Part shown: piece by piece, positions 1-11,100 of the stretch
Layout: each line of letters begins with the position of its first letter
How positions within the stretch are numbered: the stretch's first letter is position 1
DNA from: Poteriospumella lacustris
Taxonomy: Eukaryota; Sar; Chrysophyceae; Chromulinales; Dinobryaceae
Direction of reading: 5' to 3'
Length of the DNA stretch: 36,431 nucleotides
Assembly: GCA_008000375.1 (NCBI GenBank)
Contig: SMOI01000214.1
Coordinates: forward strand, 12,893-49,323
Made by a program: the position numbers and the translations under genes
Notes under the pieces: generated by a model
Seen by the model: only the letters and a program-made list of their open reading frames with translations
The model's database searches: none
What the model was told of the DNA's origin: nothing

Positions 1-94
1 TATTTGTATGTGACACCGTCACGAGATAGTCCATGACCGTCTTTGTCTTCCGTCATATTTCATTGGTGTGACCGAGTCGTGTACAGTTCTCAGC

Positions 95-2212
95 ATGAGG
101 TATTGCAAACGAAGTCGAACTTACCACTGGTCAATCTGTCTGTTGGAATTACCAGATGATGTATGGATCTACATTCTTCAAGATTGGATTCCAATTGTGA
201 CGGAAGTGTTACACTTAGACACATCCATTTGCAATCATGCGTATCGTCCTCGATTTTTGACTCAGCTGCGAAGGTTTCCGGTGTTATTGGATCCGTCCAG
301 GTTCTCTTTGGAGATGAAGAATCTGGCCATACTACAGAATTACATGTTTTGGTTGAGATCCCGCCAGGCACGTTCGCGTGGGGCTGTGATCGATGTGGAC
401 CACTGGCGCTATCTGTTGTGTGAGCGATTCAACCCTCCCGGTCGTCGGACGGACGTGGACGTTGCCAACGAGATCCCCACTGTAGATAATAACACAACGG
501 AATCGATAACGACAACGACAAAGGTGGAGAAGCCAACATCAAAGAAACCACGTCGCAAAAATTGGAAATTTGACCGCAAAGTGATGAGCAATTTCGCGAT
601 CGACACACGAGACGACAACGACAACCCATTACGGTCTGAACACATGGTCGACTTGGAAGATGTCGCACTTGTCCTCGATGAAATTCGTCTCAAAGACGAC
701 CATTATCAACCGGTGATACGTTCCCAGTTTGCGTTTCTATCGAAAGATGTGGCTGGTTCCAATGATGGCACGTCCTCATCGAAGCCGGTTAGAGAGTCCG
801 AAGTGTTACTACGGTATCTTGAGGGTTTTTGTCGCTTTCCCAATGTCAAGAAACTTCAATTAACCATCAATCCCACGGCCGAGGCACCGTGGCGATTGGT
901 ACGACGTGTGGTTGTGCATTGTTTCCCCACACTAGAGTCATTACATCTGTCGATGACCAGTATCCCTGCACAGAACAAGCTTCTCTTTGGCAACTACCAT
1001 TGGCAACAGCATGTCGATCAACAGCCAACCTCTGTCGGATCTGATGAACTAAACGACATGCGTCACAACCTGTGGCAACTTCCGTTAACCCTACGTAGCC
1101 TACGATTTCATCGGTTCGACTTGACACGGACCAATGAACACGAATTTGTTTGTTTCTTACAATGGAACAATCACCTGCGAGAAATACACGCCGGTTTGAC
1201 GACTTACTACAATCGCTGTCCCATGTATCCGTATGGACCACATTTCCAACGTTTCCCATACCCAGCGATACCACCGTTGTTGACGTTGACGCTCAAATCG
1301 CACGAAGATGTCTCGATGCGATTGTTATCGCTTGGTCGCACGACACTCACACGAGTACAGCTGAGGACGAAAGGAGATCTATCAGCATTCTCGTGTATTG
1401 CGAGTGTAAGCAACAAATTCCCAGCATTGGAGACGTTAATCATTAGTTCCAATTTCGAACGAGGTACGGGTTGGGAGTGGCAAGGGTTGACCCGGTACTA
1501 TCTGCCCGCATTGAAGCATCTTACTCTGCGTGGGGAGCACAGTGGTATGCGGTTGCTTCTCGAAGAGTCTGCTCATCGCTCTTTCCGAAGTCGGTTTGAT
1601 CCCAGTGCCGCTGAACGGGAGGCAGAAGAATGTCGTTGTCATATCGTATCAATCTGTGAGACGGTGGATGTTGAAGGTGGGCCCTATCATGCCAGTTGGT
1701 CGGACTGTTGTAGCTTACGTGCCTTCACCTTGACATCGCTACGGTCATTACGCATCGACAACTTGCCGATAGCTCTCGTCGCCTTCACTGAACTGTGGCA
1801 AAGACTGGCCACATCCTCGCTCTTAGAGACACTCACACTCAACGTGCGTATCGTCCTTCGACAGACGACCTGGTGCTCCAGCAACACTACTCAACTGGAA
1901 GATGCCAAACGAGATGCTCAAGACAAGCAGGCGTTTCTACGGGTGTTGACCACAACTCTAACAATCCATCCGATGTTACGGTCACTGTCATTGGCGTTGT
2001 CGTTGTCCCGGACGATGGTGGCGGAGGCTTTGGCGTTGCCAGGCCACGAGGTTCTTCGTGTGTTTGCGCATCGCTTTCCCAAGCTGATCACCTTGTCCCT
2101 GGCGTCGTTTCCCTTGCATGGTCTGTGCGCAACTGATGTCCAACGATTACGTGATGCGCTTCCATCACTTCGGTACCTCCAGCTACCACCGGCGGGTACT
2201 GCGGGTCGCTAG
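95..2212 (+). CDS. F-box-like, leucine-rich-repeat protein (705 aa)
   Basis: Single open reading frame. The ATG at 95 is chosen because the frame upstream is open only back to a stop at 11-13 and has no earlier ATG. About 20 residues in, the segment LLELPDDVWIYILQDW followed by a leucine-rich helical stretch resembles an F-box (LPxDVxxxIL), the Skp1-binding motif of SCF ubiquitin ligases. A charged, Thr/Asn-rich linker (roughly residues 130-190) follows. The rest carries irregular leucine-rich units such as LRSLRFHRFDL, LESLHLSM and LRYLQLP, typical of a substrate-binding LRR array. The F-box/LRR layout is seen; a role as a ubiquitin-ligase substrate receptor is inference. The repeats are degenerate, so another LRR scaffold remains possible. 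No intron is evident. An upstream exon outside the window cannot be excluded. Confidence 0.6.
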   Translation: MRYCKRSRTYHWSICLLELPDDVWIYILQDWIPIVTEVLHLDTSICNHAYRPRFLTQLRRFPVLLDPSRFSLEMKNLAILQNYMFWLRSRQARSRGAVIDVDHWRYLLCERFNPPGRRTDVDVANEIPTVDNNTTESITTTTKVEKPTSKKPRRKNWKFDRKVMSNFAIDTRDDNDNPLRSEHMVDLEDVALVLDEIRLKDDHYQPVIRSQFAFLSKDVAGSNDGTSSSKPVRESEVLLRYLEGFCRFPNVKKLQLTINPTAEAPWRLVRRVVVHCFPTLESLHLSMTSIPAQNKLLFGNYHWQQHVDQQPTSVGSDELNDMRHNLWQLPLTLRSLRFHRFDLTRTNEHEFVCFLQWNNHLREIHAGLTTYYNRCPMYPYGPHFQRFPYPAIPPLLTLTLKSHEDVSMRLLSLGRTTLTRVQLRTKGDLSAFSCIASVSNKFPALETLIISSNFERGTGWEWQGLTRYYLPALKHLTLRGEHSGMRLLLEESAHRSFRSRFDPSAAEREAEECRCHIVSICETVDVEGGPYHASWSDCCSLRAFTLTSLRSLRIDNLPIALVAFTELWQRLATSSLLETLTLNVRIVLRQTTWCSSNTTQLEDAKRDAQDKQAFLRVLTTTLTIHPMLRSLSLALSLSRTMVAEALALPGHEVLRVFAHRFPKLITLSLASFPLHGLCATDVQRLRDALPSLRYLQLPPAGTAGR

Positions 2213-2539
2213 CCAACATTCCACTGTACACAGCCGTCAACTACTACTCAGCGACACAGAGGTACAACGACGATGATTGTAAATTACCAGCGAAACAGTT
2301 ACTTTTGGCGGTTTGGAAAGCTTAAGAGGTCAAACAATAAAGTTGTTGATCGCAGTGATCAGTGCTCGTCTCGCAATTTTTATCGGCCTAAATTTAGATC
2401 TATCAATAGGACACTTACTTAAGCGGTGTATTTTGGAATTGATTTTTGGCGACGGGACGTTTGGCGCCAATCAACGCCACAACGCCACAATTTCAGAAGT
2501 TCTTTTTAGAAACTGAAAGTTATAAATCAGCCATTCAAG
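2213..2539. other. Intergenic region upstream of the Fic gene
   Basis: The 327 bp between the F-box-like gene stop and the Fic start hold no credible gene. They contain copy A of a dispersed module (2320-2467, separate entry), a further TTTTGGCG at about 2303, and an AGTTATAAAT element at 2518-2527, only 13 bp before the ATG. Confidence 0.6.
2320..2467 (+). repeat. Dispersed upstream module, copy A, with E2F-like sites
   Basis: Near-identical to 19302-19442 in the same orientation. The core 2361-2467 differs from the other copy at only about six positions by eye. It holds two CTTAAG palindromes, TTTTGGCG at 2444-2451, and TTTGGCGCC at 2460-2468, which matches the E2F/DP consensus TTTSSCGC. 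It ends 73 bp before the Fic ATG. Repetition is seen directly; promoter function is inference. Confidence 0.8.
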
Positions 2540-3608
2540 ATGCGATATTCAGTCATCGTTGCTGTTGTGTTCATCATTTCTTCGGTCATTGGAAGCGAAA
2601 AGCCAAAATGGAACCCACCCAAGTTTGTTCCTGTTCCAAACTCGTTGTTTGAAGTGAAGGATGAACATCATGAACTGTCCCAAGTTAAGCATGCTATTGA
2701 TATTGAAAAGACCAAAACCATCAATAGAATGAATTTGTATGACTTCAAGTCGGTGCTGAACTATTTTCGCACCGAGCTTGGCTACACGTCCAATAAGATT
2801 GAAGGAAATTCTCTGACTGAAAAAGAAGTAACTCGGTTGGTTGAAACAGGTAAAACTGAAACTGATTGCAATTGATAATAGATGTTTGACGCATTGAATT
2901 CATTTCAATCATCAGAGAATGTGTCCGGTAACAAACCTCTGCGTGATTTTCTGGAGGTTAAGTGTCATGATACTGCCTTGAAAGTTGTATTTGAAGCAGC
3001 ACTGAAAGGCCTTAGCCTGGATATAAACAACATTCAGTTTATCCAAAGCTTGCATAAGGTGTGTTTGCCACCACAACTGGAGGTGAGCTTTTGTAGCATC
3101 TTGTGGGAATATGCTCTACTTTATTTCGAAACAGAACTGATAAGTTTTTGTTGTGCGTGAAAATTAGATCAACGATCCAAAGCCGGGAGTTCTAAAAGGA
3201 AGAGCAAACCTTGTTCAGGCTGTTAATCCTCATAATGGCGAAAAATGTTTGGTGAAGTTCGTGTCTCCCAAAGATGTCCCATTTGAGATTGACAAATTGC
3301 TGAATTGGTGCGCTGAAAACGAAGGCAAATGCGACATGTTGGAGTTCGTCACCATCTTTCATTACAATTTCGTGCGAGTGCATCCATTCGAAGACTTCAA
3401 CGGCAGAACAGTGAGACTTATGATGTGTTTGTACTTGCTCCGAAATGGGTATCCTCCCATTGCGATTGATCCGTCAGATCGTGAAGAATACATCCGCGTC
3501 CTCACCGTGGCCAATTTCGATGACAACTTGTTGCCACTGGCTAAGTTTCTTGGGAGATCCATGTTAAAGACATGGAACAAGGTCCTGAACGACTTACCTG
3601 AGCAGTAG
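2540..3608 (+). CDS. Fic-domain protein with signal peptide (class II-like; AMPylation family)
   Basis: Modelled exons are 2540-2849, 2916-3082 and 3168-3608, giving 305 aa. The introns are GTAAAA...ATCAG (66 nt) and GTGAGC...TTAG (85 nt). A donor at 3059 (GTGTGT) is also in phase and would give 297 aa. Residues 1-18 form a hydrophobic N-terminus ending ...SSVIGS, a typical signal peptide. S84-NKI-E88-G89 fits the inhibitory-helix motif (S/T)xxxE(G/N), placed N-terminal to the core as in class II Fic proteins. The Fic motif is HPFEDFNGRTVR (H231 to R242). The catalytic His, Phe, Asp, Asn and both Arg positions are kept, but the usual Gly before Asn is Phe. Fic enzymes transfer AMP or related groups to hydroxyl side chains. 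Animal FICD acts on BiP in the ER, but it is membrane-anchored and has TPRs, which this protein lacks. ER-lumenal or secreted action is inferred. Confidence 0.82.
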
Positions 3609-4177
3609 TGAATTACACCTTGTCTTGCATGCTTGATAGGTTCCCGTACCGGTACATACATGTAATTCAACAACACTGAGAAAATCCTTGTAGATAATGG
3701 AACAGTAAATGAGCATTTGATTTACCATTTGATTGAAACTTTCCACTTAAGAATCAATTCATGATTATGCTTATTAACATTTGACAAGCAGTGAAAATTC
3801 ACATCTTCATTCTGTACATACAGCTGTACTGTATAGATAGTCTGCTGCTCCTCAGCCTCTAACCCTCCTGTGGTACTTACATAAGTACAGTACTGTTCTA
3901 TGTATATTTTACGCCTATACATGTACTAACCGTGATTCGATTCCACCGCAATCTAGCAAATCGTGTCCGTTGTGTTGTACGAAGTGCGAAGTGATGCCTG
4001 ATGACGAACACGTGTGAGCTCGTCACCTCTCATGAACCGAACCACGAACCAACGTAACATACCATTTCTAGATTTACATATTTCTCACATCAAGATCCGT
4101 AGACCCTCACTTTCTTTTTTTTCGTTCGAAGTGTATTATTCCCCTTTTGTTGGAACTTGCTATAGCCCTTCTTCACA
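3609..4177. other. Intergenic region with inverted repeats
   Basis: I see no credible gene. Two bases after the Fic stop is a 9-bp inverted repeat, TGAATTACA (3609-3617) and TGTAATTCA (3661-3669), enclosing the palindrome GTACCGGTAC (3646-3655). A short hairpin GTACTTA-CA-TAAGTAC lies at 3873-3888. The first may mark 3' end formation of the Fic transcript, but this is only inference. The T-rich stretch at 4110-4150 is probably the leader of the next gene. Confidence 0.4.
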
Positions 4178-5149
4178 ATGGATGAATCCTTGCTGAGCCA
4201 CGATGATCTGGATGACATCGAACGACCAACCACGGTATCAGCCATGGAAGGAGCTGGTGGTGATCGTGAAACATGGATGATCAGAACCAATAACTCGGAA
4301 GATCTCTTCTCTGAAGATTCTTGTGAGGAAGCCATCCAGTTTTGGTTGATGATCAATGTGTTGGTCTCCACCGGAGGATGTCTGTACGCGTTGCTCAGTC
4401 ACCAACTGGCAATGTTGACCGAGTATTGTCAAGTCCTGTATCTTTCGACACTGTTGATTTGGTTTGGTTCTAGATCTGCCTATTTGGCGAGTTGGCAACG
4501 ACAATTTTGGTTTGTTTGTGCGATCGCTGTGGCGATCATTTGGTCAGTGGCAAACCAGTTCTTGGATGCCTTGCATGGACCACTGGGGTATCGCTTCATG
4601 TTTGGATTGGATTCTTTTCTGTATGGAGTGGGATCGTTGGCGTGTGGCTATTGTATCGTTCATTACCCTCTCCGGGAACCACCGAAACGGAAATCCGCCT
4701 TGGCGTCGAAGATGTCATTGGTCAACACTGACTTGTCATCGTCCTCCTCATCGGAGCATCCCACTGTTGTTGCTGTGGCGAATATGAAGCCACTGGTAGA
4801 CATTGATCTGTTGATCTACCTCATCGCCTTGAATGTGCTGTGTCTGATGCCCATCGATTCGTACAATTACAGTTTGCACATGATTCTCGACGTACGCATG
4901 AACATATTGTTGTTCACGGGTTTGTATCAACCCAAAGATCGCAAGTTCTTGTTGCGGATCAAGTCCTTTTGTTTGGTGTTGGTGTGTATTATCGTGGCGT
5001 TTGTGATTTTCTCCTTCGGGGCCGATCGATACGCGGTGATGACCTGTGGCGAAGCCGTCAACACGGTCATTGGGCTCACGCTGATTTGGGAGTCGTATCA
5101 CCATTTGTACATTCGGCTGCCGAAGACGCAAAATGTGCGACAGCGATGA
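4178..5149 (+). CDS. Multipass membrane protein of unknown function (323 aa)
   Basis: I do not recognise the family. The ATG at 4178 opens a frame with an acidic, probably cytosolic N-terminus of about 50 residues (MDESLLSHDDLDDIE). Hydrophobic segments follow at roughly 54-74, 83-103, 109-127, 140-161, 208-226, 231-250 and 262-281, with a possible eighth at 284-304, so seven or eight transmembrane helices. A loop at about 165-205 is basic and then serine-rich (PPKRKSALASKMS then SSSSSS) and may be phosphorylated. The C-terminus is short and basic. No catalytic or transport motif is visible. No intron is evident. It is convergent with the KNTC1-like gene. Confidence 0.7.
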   Translation: MDESLLSHDDLDDIERPTTVSAMEGAGGDRETWMIRTNNSEDLFSEDSCEEAIQFWLMINVLVSTGGCLYALLSHQLAMLTEYCQVLYLSTLLIWFGSRSAYLASWQRQFWFVCAIAVAIIWSVANQFLDALHGPLGYRFMFGLDSFLYGVGSLACGYCIVHYPLREPPKRKSALASKMSLVNTDLSSSSSSEHPTVVAVANMKPLVDIDLLIYLIALNVLCLMPIDSYNYSLHMILDVRMNILLFTGLYQPKDRKFLLRIKSFCLVLVCIIVAFVIFSFGADRYAVMTCGEAVNTVIGLTLIWESYHHLYIRLPKTQNVRQR

Positions 5150-5586
5150 AAAAGAAACGCTTGTTGTTGTTGTTTTTGTTGTTCTATCGCTTGGCAAACG
5201 AATCGTGCTGATCGTCGGCGTTGCAGATGTATATCTTGGTGGTGTGGGGGATACGATATAGACCTTACGTTGATTCATTCCTTAGACATTAGCCCCCCCC
5301 CACATCTTCTTCGATAATGGCAGCTGACGATTCTTCGTATTGTATTGCATCTGCTGTCACACACCAACCTTGATGTTACTCGCATACCGACCGCATGGTT
5401 GTTGTGTCCACGGGATGCCAAGCCATGCGCACCAGTCTCTTTCCCTCATCAATTAATTAACAAGCAAACACCAACAACAACATCCCTGACGCGTTATAGA
5501 GCTTGAGGGTTGCTACATAGATGCTACATGGTTTTACACTAAACGAGGGTGGTTTTACACTAAACGATGGGACGCCACGAAGCTGC
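5150..5586. other. Convergent intergenic region with C9 run and 21-bp tandem duplication
   Basis: This lies between the 3' ends of the membrane-protein gene (+) and the KNTC1-like gene (-). It contains a C9 run at 5293-5301. An 18-bp unit occurs twice, at 5529-5546 and 5550-5567, a 21-bp period. The ATG-initiated frame crossing this duplication runs antisense into the last KNTC1-like exon and is taken as chance. Confidence 0.5.
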
Positions 5587-8130
5587 TCACAACTGTTGCT
5601 GCTGTTGCTGCTGCTGTTTCCACCGAGTCAGCAACAGCTTCTTGTCTGCTGGACCGCAACGATCCATAGCCGTTTTCAACAAGCCTGCCAACAAAGTCGA
5701 TGTCGCGCTGGGTTTCGTCCTAGAATACAAACAGTTGGGGGGCGGGGGGCGGGGCGATAAGTACAATGAACCACAGAGACACCGCAGCCGACCACTTACC
5801 ACGACAGACAATGACGCACGACCGCTGCGATCGCTGCTTGTTGCTCTTCTTCGGTGACCAAGCCAACGCTTTGAATGCCAACCGCCTTGATCGTCGCCGC
5901 CGAGCGTAACCCCGACGACGTCTCGTGGCCGGTAATTTGATGCAGCAACGTGTTCACCCACGTCGCCATCACCTCCGTGGAAGCGCCAGACGCCACCAAC
6001 GTCGCCGTTGTCTCTTGTAAGAACCGTTCTAACGCCTCGATGGGAGACGCCTCGTTTGGAACCTTCGCGGACTCCATCACGGCCAAGAGAACCACTTTGA
6101 CGGTCAAGTACTCATCGGTGACAGGCACCGCAACTGGCTGTTGCTGTTGCTGTTGCTGCTGCTGTTGCTGGACCAGATCCACCACATGGGCGCGTACCTT
6201 CCCGGACCAGGAGCTCAGAAGCGCCTCCACTCTCTCTCCTCCATCGCCGATGTCTTGGCCCAACACCGCCAGGATATCGCGCCACAGGGGCCAAATCACC
6301 TGCCACAGCCCCGTGGCAGCGAAGGCGTCCACCGACGGACGATGCGTTGGCAGCGTGGCGGTGGTGGTGGACGTCGTGGTCGTCGTCGTTGGATGGAGCA
6401 CAGCCCATGCGCGCTCACTGGACCATTGCAGCACCTGCGACAATTTGATGGCGAAGTCCCATTCCGCTGTCGCCAACGTGGTCACGTAGCGCAACAGTTG
6501 TTCGTCACTGCCGCCGCCGTTCTCCGTCGCATTCCCGCCCGAATACACCGTCGACGACTGCAAGAAATACACCAGCCATCGCACCGTATGACGCGTGGAC
6601 AAGAGCAGCTCCTCCAGATGCACGTCCGTGTTCATGGACAAGGTTGCCGCGGCAGACGTGGTGACCGCCGGGTGCAAATGATGCGATTGGTACAAGGCGA
6701 AGAGCCGTGGATGCGACGTGACTTGGAAGCGATTGAACCGCGATTTGAACAGTCCCTGGTTGGCGTTGCTGCCAGCATCAGCATCAGCTCCCGCTTCCTT
6801 CGTCTCGGCGTCGTCCACGTCGTTCTCCTCCATCGTCATGGTCGTCGTCTTGTCGCCAGAGAACGCGACATGATGCGTAGCCGGCACCGTAAACTGGCGT
6901 TGATGACGGCTGTGACCACTGCCAAGCAGCATCGCCAGGTGCGGTTCAAAGATACGTGGGACATTGACTTGTCGGTGAGCCTCGCTATCCCGGGCGACCA
7001 GCCAGGACAACGACGCAGATGCTGCATTCGTGGACGAGGTTAAGCTCGTTAACAGTTTGGGCAGCTGCGTCTGGGTCAACGACGTCGCTTTCGTGGCACT
7101 GTCATCGACGAGCTTCCACAGCATCGACACCAACCCTTCGGCGATGTCGCTGTACAGCAACGTCGACGTCAACGAGGCCGTCGTGGGCATCGTTTCCCAC
7201 CAAATCAACGAGGTATACACCGACCGACGCAGGTCATGATCCAGCATATGGCGGAACAGCTTCGTGAGCACTTGCGGGTCTTGTTTCGGCGCCAAGAAGA
7301 ACAAATCGCGGGCCAATTCCACGACGGAGACTTGCAACCCTTCGTCGTGCAGCCAGGTGATGATCAACGATCGCGTGTGCAACGCGGTGGCTGTCTCTTC
7401 GGCAACACCAACGGACACCAAGCGATTGCTGGGCCCCACCACCGCTGCTGTACCCGCCGCACCGCCGGCCGAGATCTCCACCACTTTCAAGCCCAAGGCG
7501 CTCTGCAGCGACATCTCCGTACTCGTCAATCGCAACTCGTGCATTTCTGCGAGACAATACAAGTATCGCGTGTACTCCAACGTGTCCGTCGCGAGGGCAG
7601 AGAAGCCCTGGCTGCTGCCATCGGAATCGACGACGGACGACGACGACGATTGCTGCTGGAAATAATGCACGGCGAGGGCCGCACGGTACCGGGACCGAGT
7701 GGTGATACGTCGCAAGGTGCGGTTGGCGCCCCGCATGATCGCATCCAGTTGTTGCAAGATGCCGCTGCGCCGTTCGGGGTACGTTTGCAGCGACAAGACA
7801 CAGATCAGGGCGAAGCCGAAAAACGCATCTTCGCGGCGACGCCACTCCGCTTCACTGGGCAGATACGCGGGGTGTTGCTTCTCCGCGCGCCAGAAGTGAT
7901 CGACCGACGCTGCTGCACCGCCATGGGCGTCCTCTTGGCCCGCATTGCCCGCCGAGGCACCGCCACCACCACCACCGCCATTACTGTTGCCAGCACTACC
8001 CCCACTGCCCGTGGATGACGTGCTGCCCTGTGTGTCTTTACCGGTGGCGTTCTCCGTCAACAGGCGGGAGACAAACTCGTGCGAAATGGTGTCAAAGATC
8101 GTGGGGACCACCACTCCGGCGGTCGCCGCT

Positions 8131-8164
<34 letters not shown>

Positions 8165-11100
8165 CTGCGCCCGCCGTCCCTGCGGGGGGTGGTTGCTGAT
8201 GCAGCAACTGCGCCAGCTCCGCGTACATCGGTCGCATCGACTGCAAGAACTCGATCACCAGCAACGTCGGCGATTGCGTGATCGCGACACGTGGCGCATG
8301 TTCCGGGGCCGCGCCACGAGCCGAGGCATGATGCAAGGTCGTGGTTTGCAGGGTCCAGGCGTGTTCGACCATCGCTTCCAACACTTTCATGAGCAACACG
8401 TTGGGTCGATCGATGAGCGCGAAGATCGCTTGATGACAGGCGGAGAAGCCACTGGAGGTCAGAATATGGCGAATACGGTCTTCCACCTGCAGCTTCGTCA
8501 ATTCGAGGGTCAATGCTCGACGAATACCGTGAATATCGGGCAACCGTTGTTCGTCCACCTTCTCCACGACGTGTAGCCCGTGACGCAACGCGTAGATGGC
8601 GAAATCCTTGTCCGTGTCCTTCTCATTCTTGAACACCAATCGCCAGACTTTCAATTTCGTCGTAAACAACATCGCCCGTTCTTCCACCAACGCGGCAAAG
8701 GAACGTTTCAATTCCACGCGGGCTTCTTCGTCGTGTACGTCTTTCAAGGTACGTTTCTTCACTTGGAACATCGAATGCAAACTGCGGGCCGTGAACTCTT
8801 CTTTGTCAATGCCCAAGAGATAACACAAGGGAAGGAGTTTCTCCATCAAACCCGGGGAAGCGGTCGTCAACACGGGCGTGAGCACGGACCAAGGATCCAT
8901 CGTCAAGGTCCAGAACGGAATACGAACACTCAACGGACCTTTCGCATTCTGATACGTCCCCTGATGCACCGCCATCGTCTTGATCAAATCGATCGACTCG
9001 CTGCCAAACATCAACGTGGAGAGATATTGGATCGTTTCGATGTATTTCTGACACGTTTCCACGTCCTGACGCGTCAGTTTCGTCGGTTGTTTGCTCGCCA
9101 TGGCCTTCTGGGCGCCCGTCAATTGAATGTGCGACGCATTCAAAAACGAAAACTGCGGATCCCGTTCGTCATGACTGCCCACACGCGTTGCCTTCGCAGC
9201 ATCACCGTCGTGGCCACCGTCACGATCGCCACCGCCCTCGTCGTCGTCGTTGTCGTCGTCGTCCTCTTCGTCGTATTCATCGACTTGCCCCGGGGTGAGG
9301 TTGACGATCCAGTGACACACGTACATGATGCGTTCATAATCCAACGCGTGGACCTTGGCCAAGCAACGATACAACGTCGTCGTCAGTTGTCGTTCATCTA
9401 AACCAGACGCCGCCGAGGCGATCTTCGCGATCCAAACGTTCTCTTGCGCGGCATCACCCGACGGCGGCAACGACAACATCAACTCAATGTACTGCAACGA
9501 GGCGTATTCCGGGTGGACATCAAAGCTACGACAGTAATCCAGCGTCAAGTCCAGATCCAACCCACTCTTCTGCAGAATACTGGGGATCAACGACTGCACA
9601 TACACCTCCCGCACGTGGCCATCCGCATGTTGAAACGCTTTCATGTCGATTTTCAACCCAATCGACGACAACAAATGCCACCATTTCGCATGCGACTGCA
9701 AACTTTGAAACAATTCCAACTGGCGCTCTTGGTCACACAGGAAGGACAACTCCTCACCAATCAAGGCGACCGCGTGCAACCGAGAGAAATCGTTTTGAAT
9801 CGTGGGCACCGCCATCTTCAGCTCTTGAAACATCGTGTCCATCGGCAAACACGACAAACAGGCGACGGCGTAGTCATAATTGATATCCCGATACGTCAAG
9901 AGCTTGCGACACAGCGCCACCAACGAGGCCTTCAACAACTGGGCTTTGGTACGGTCCAAGGCCCAGGTTTGAGACAACACCTGCAGGGCCAGCATGTGGT
10001 TCTCCGTCTTCTGGAAATACTCGACGAGTCGTTCGATGTCCACGGCCGCCTTGGCGGTGGTGGACGCGGTTGACGTCGGTTTCTTGGCGAAGACGGTGGT
10101 GTTGCAGGTCGTCTCCGCACGACGTTGCAATTCTTGGACGCAAAAGGCCGACAACAGGGGAATCGATGCCTCCTGTTGCATCAACAAGCCATCGCTGGGG
10201 ATGGGGGATTTGAAAATGGTCGGCAACGCGCCATCGATGACACCTGCGCCATGGCTGCCACCGTTGGTCGCGGAGGCAGCGGCAGCGGCAGCGGCGACAC
10301 CAGCGGCGGCGGTGGCGGCATCATGTTCCACGCTCTGTTCAAAGCGTTCGTACACACGCAGCGTGGTCGATGTCGCGGACAAACAATCCAACGCGGTACA
10401 CAACGAGTTCTCATCGCAATCCAAAATGGCATCGCTGAGGATCTTAGCAGACGATGCGAAGGCATTCTTCTCGAAGTCGTCCTCTTGCTCGTCCGTCTCG
10501 GTGGCGTAGTATCCGTACTGCGTCGCGGTCTTGTTGTGTTTCAATGCCGCCGTGTTCAAACTCAACGCTTGGTTCACGAGCATGTTCCATCCTTCGTGAT
10601 CTTGTACCGCATCCAACAGCGATGAGGCCGACGTCGCGGACGCTCCTGATCCAGCACCGGCGTGGTGCTGAGGCATGAGATTAGTGGAGGCTGCAAGGAC
10701 GGACGACGTCGCGTAGTCACGATCGGCAGCGGTCGAGGCAAAGACCTGACGCGTGAGGGACTCTTCCGAGTTCCAATAGACCAATTTCAAGGCAAATTTC
10801 TACATGCAGGCGCAAGCAAAGGTCAAGAAACACACGGTCACGGCTGCTGCTGCACGCCTACCTTCTTGTTCAACGAGAGGTACAGCTTCAACACTTCGTT
10901 GATCGCGAACTGTGGACTCAAATGCATCAATGTCGCAATCTTTTGCAGATGGACAAAGGTACTCGTCGGCAAATCGTCGAGCGTATTCGCCGTACTCGCG
11001 GAGGATGGCAACAACGGCAACTTGATCTTGCGGTTGGCGTTGACTGCGTTGGCATTCGCGGTCGTCAGGTGCTTGATGAAAGCCTCCAAGACTTTCTTAC

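Noticed and set aside
2850-2881. 32-nt intron in the Fic gene ending at 2881
   Set aside because: It is too short compared with all other introns here and puts the next exon out of frame. The acceptor at 2914-2915 gives a 66-nt, in-phase intron.
3930-3950. GATTCGATTCC resembling a tRNA T-loop
   Set aside because: The flanking bases do not form a T-stem, and I found no matching D-arm, anticodon arm or acceptor stem.
8079-10073. Long plus-strand frames at 8079-8576, 8580-9401 and 9444-10073
   Set aside because: They are antisense shadows of KNTC1-like exon 2. Their composition (Arg/Gln/His-rich) is what antisense reading of that coding sequence gives, and no family motif is present.
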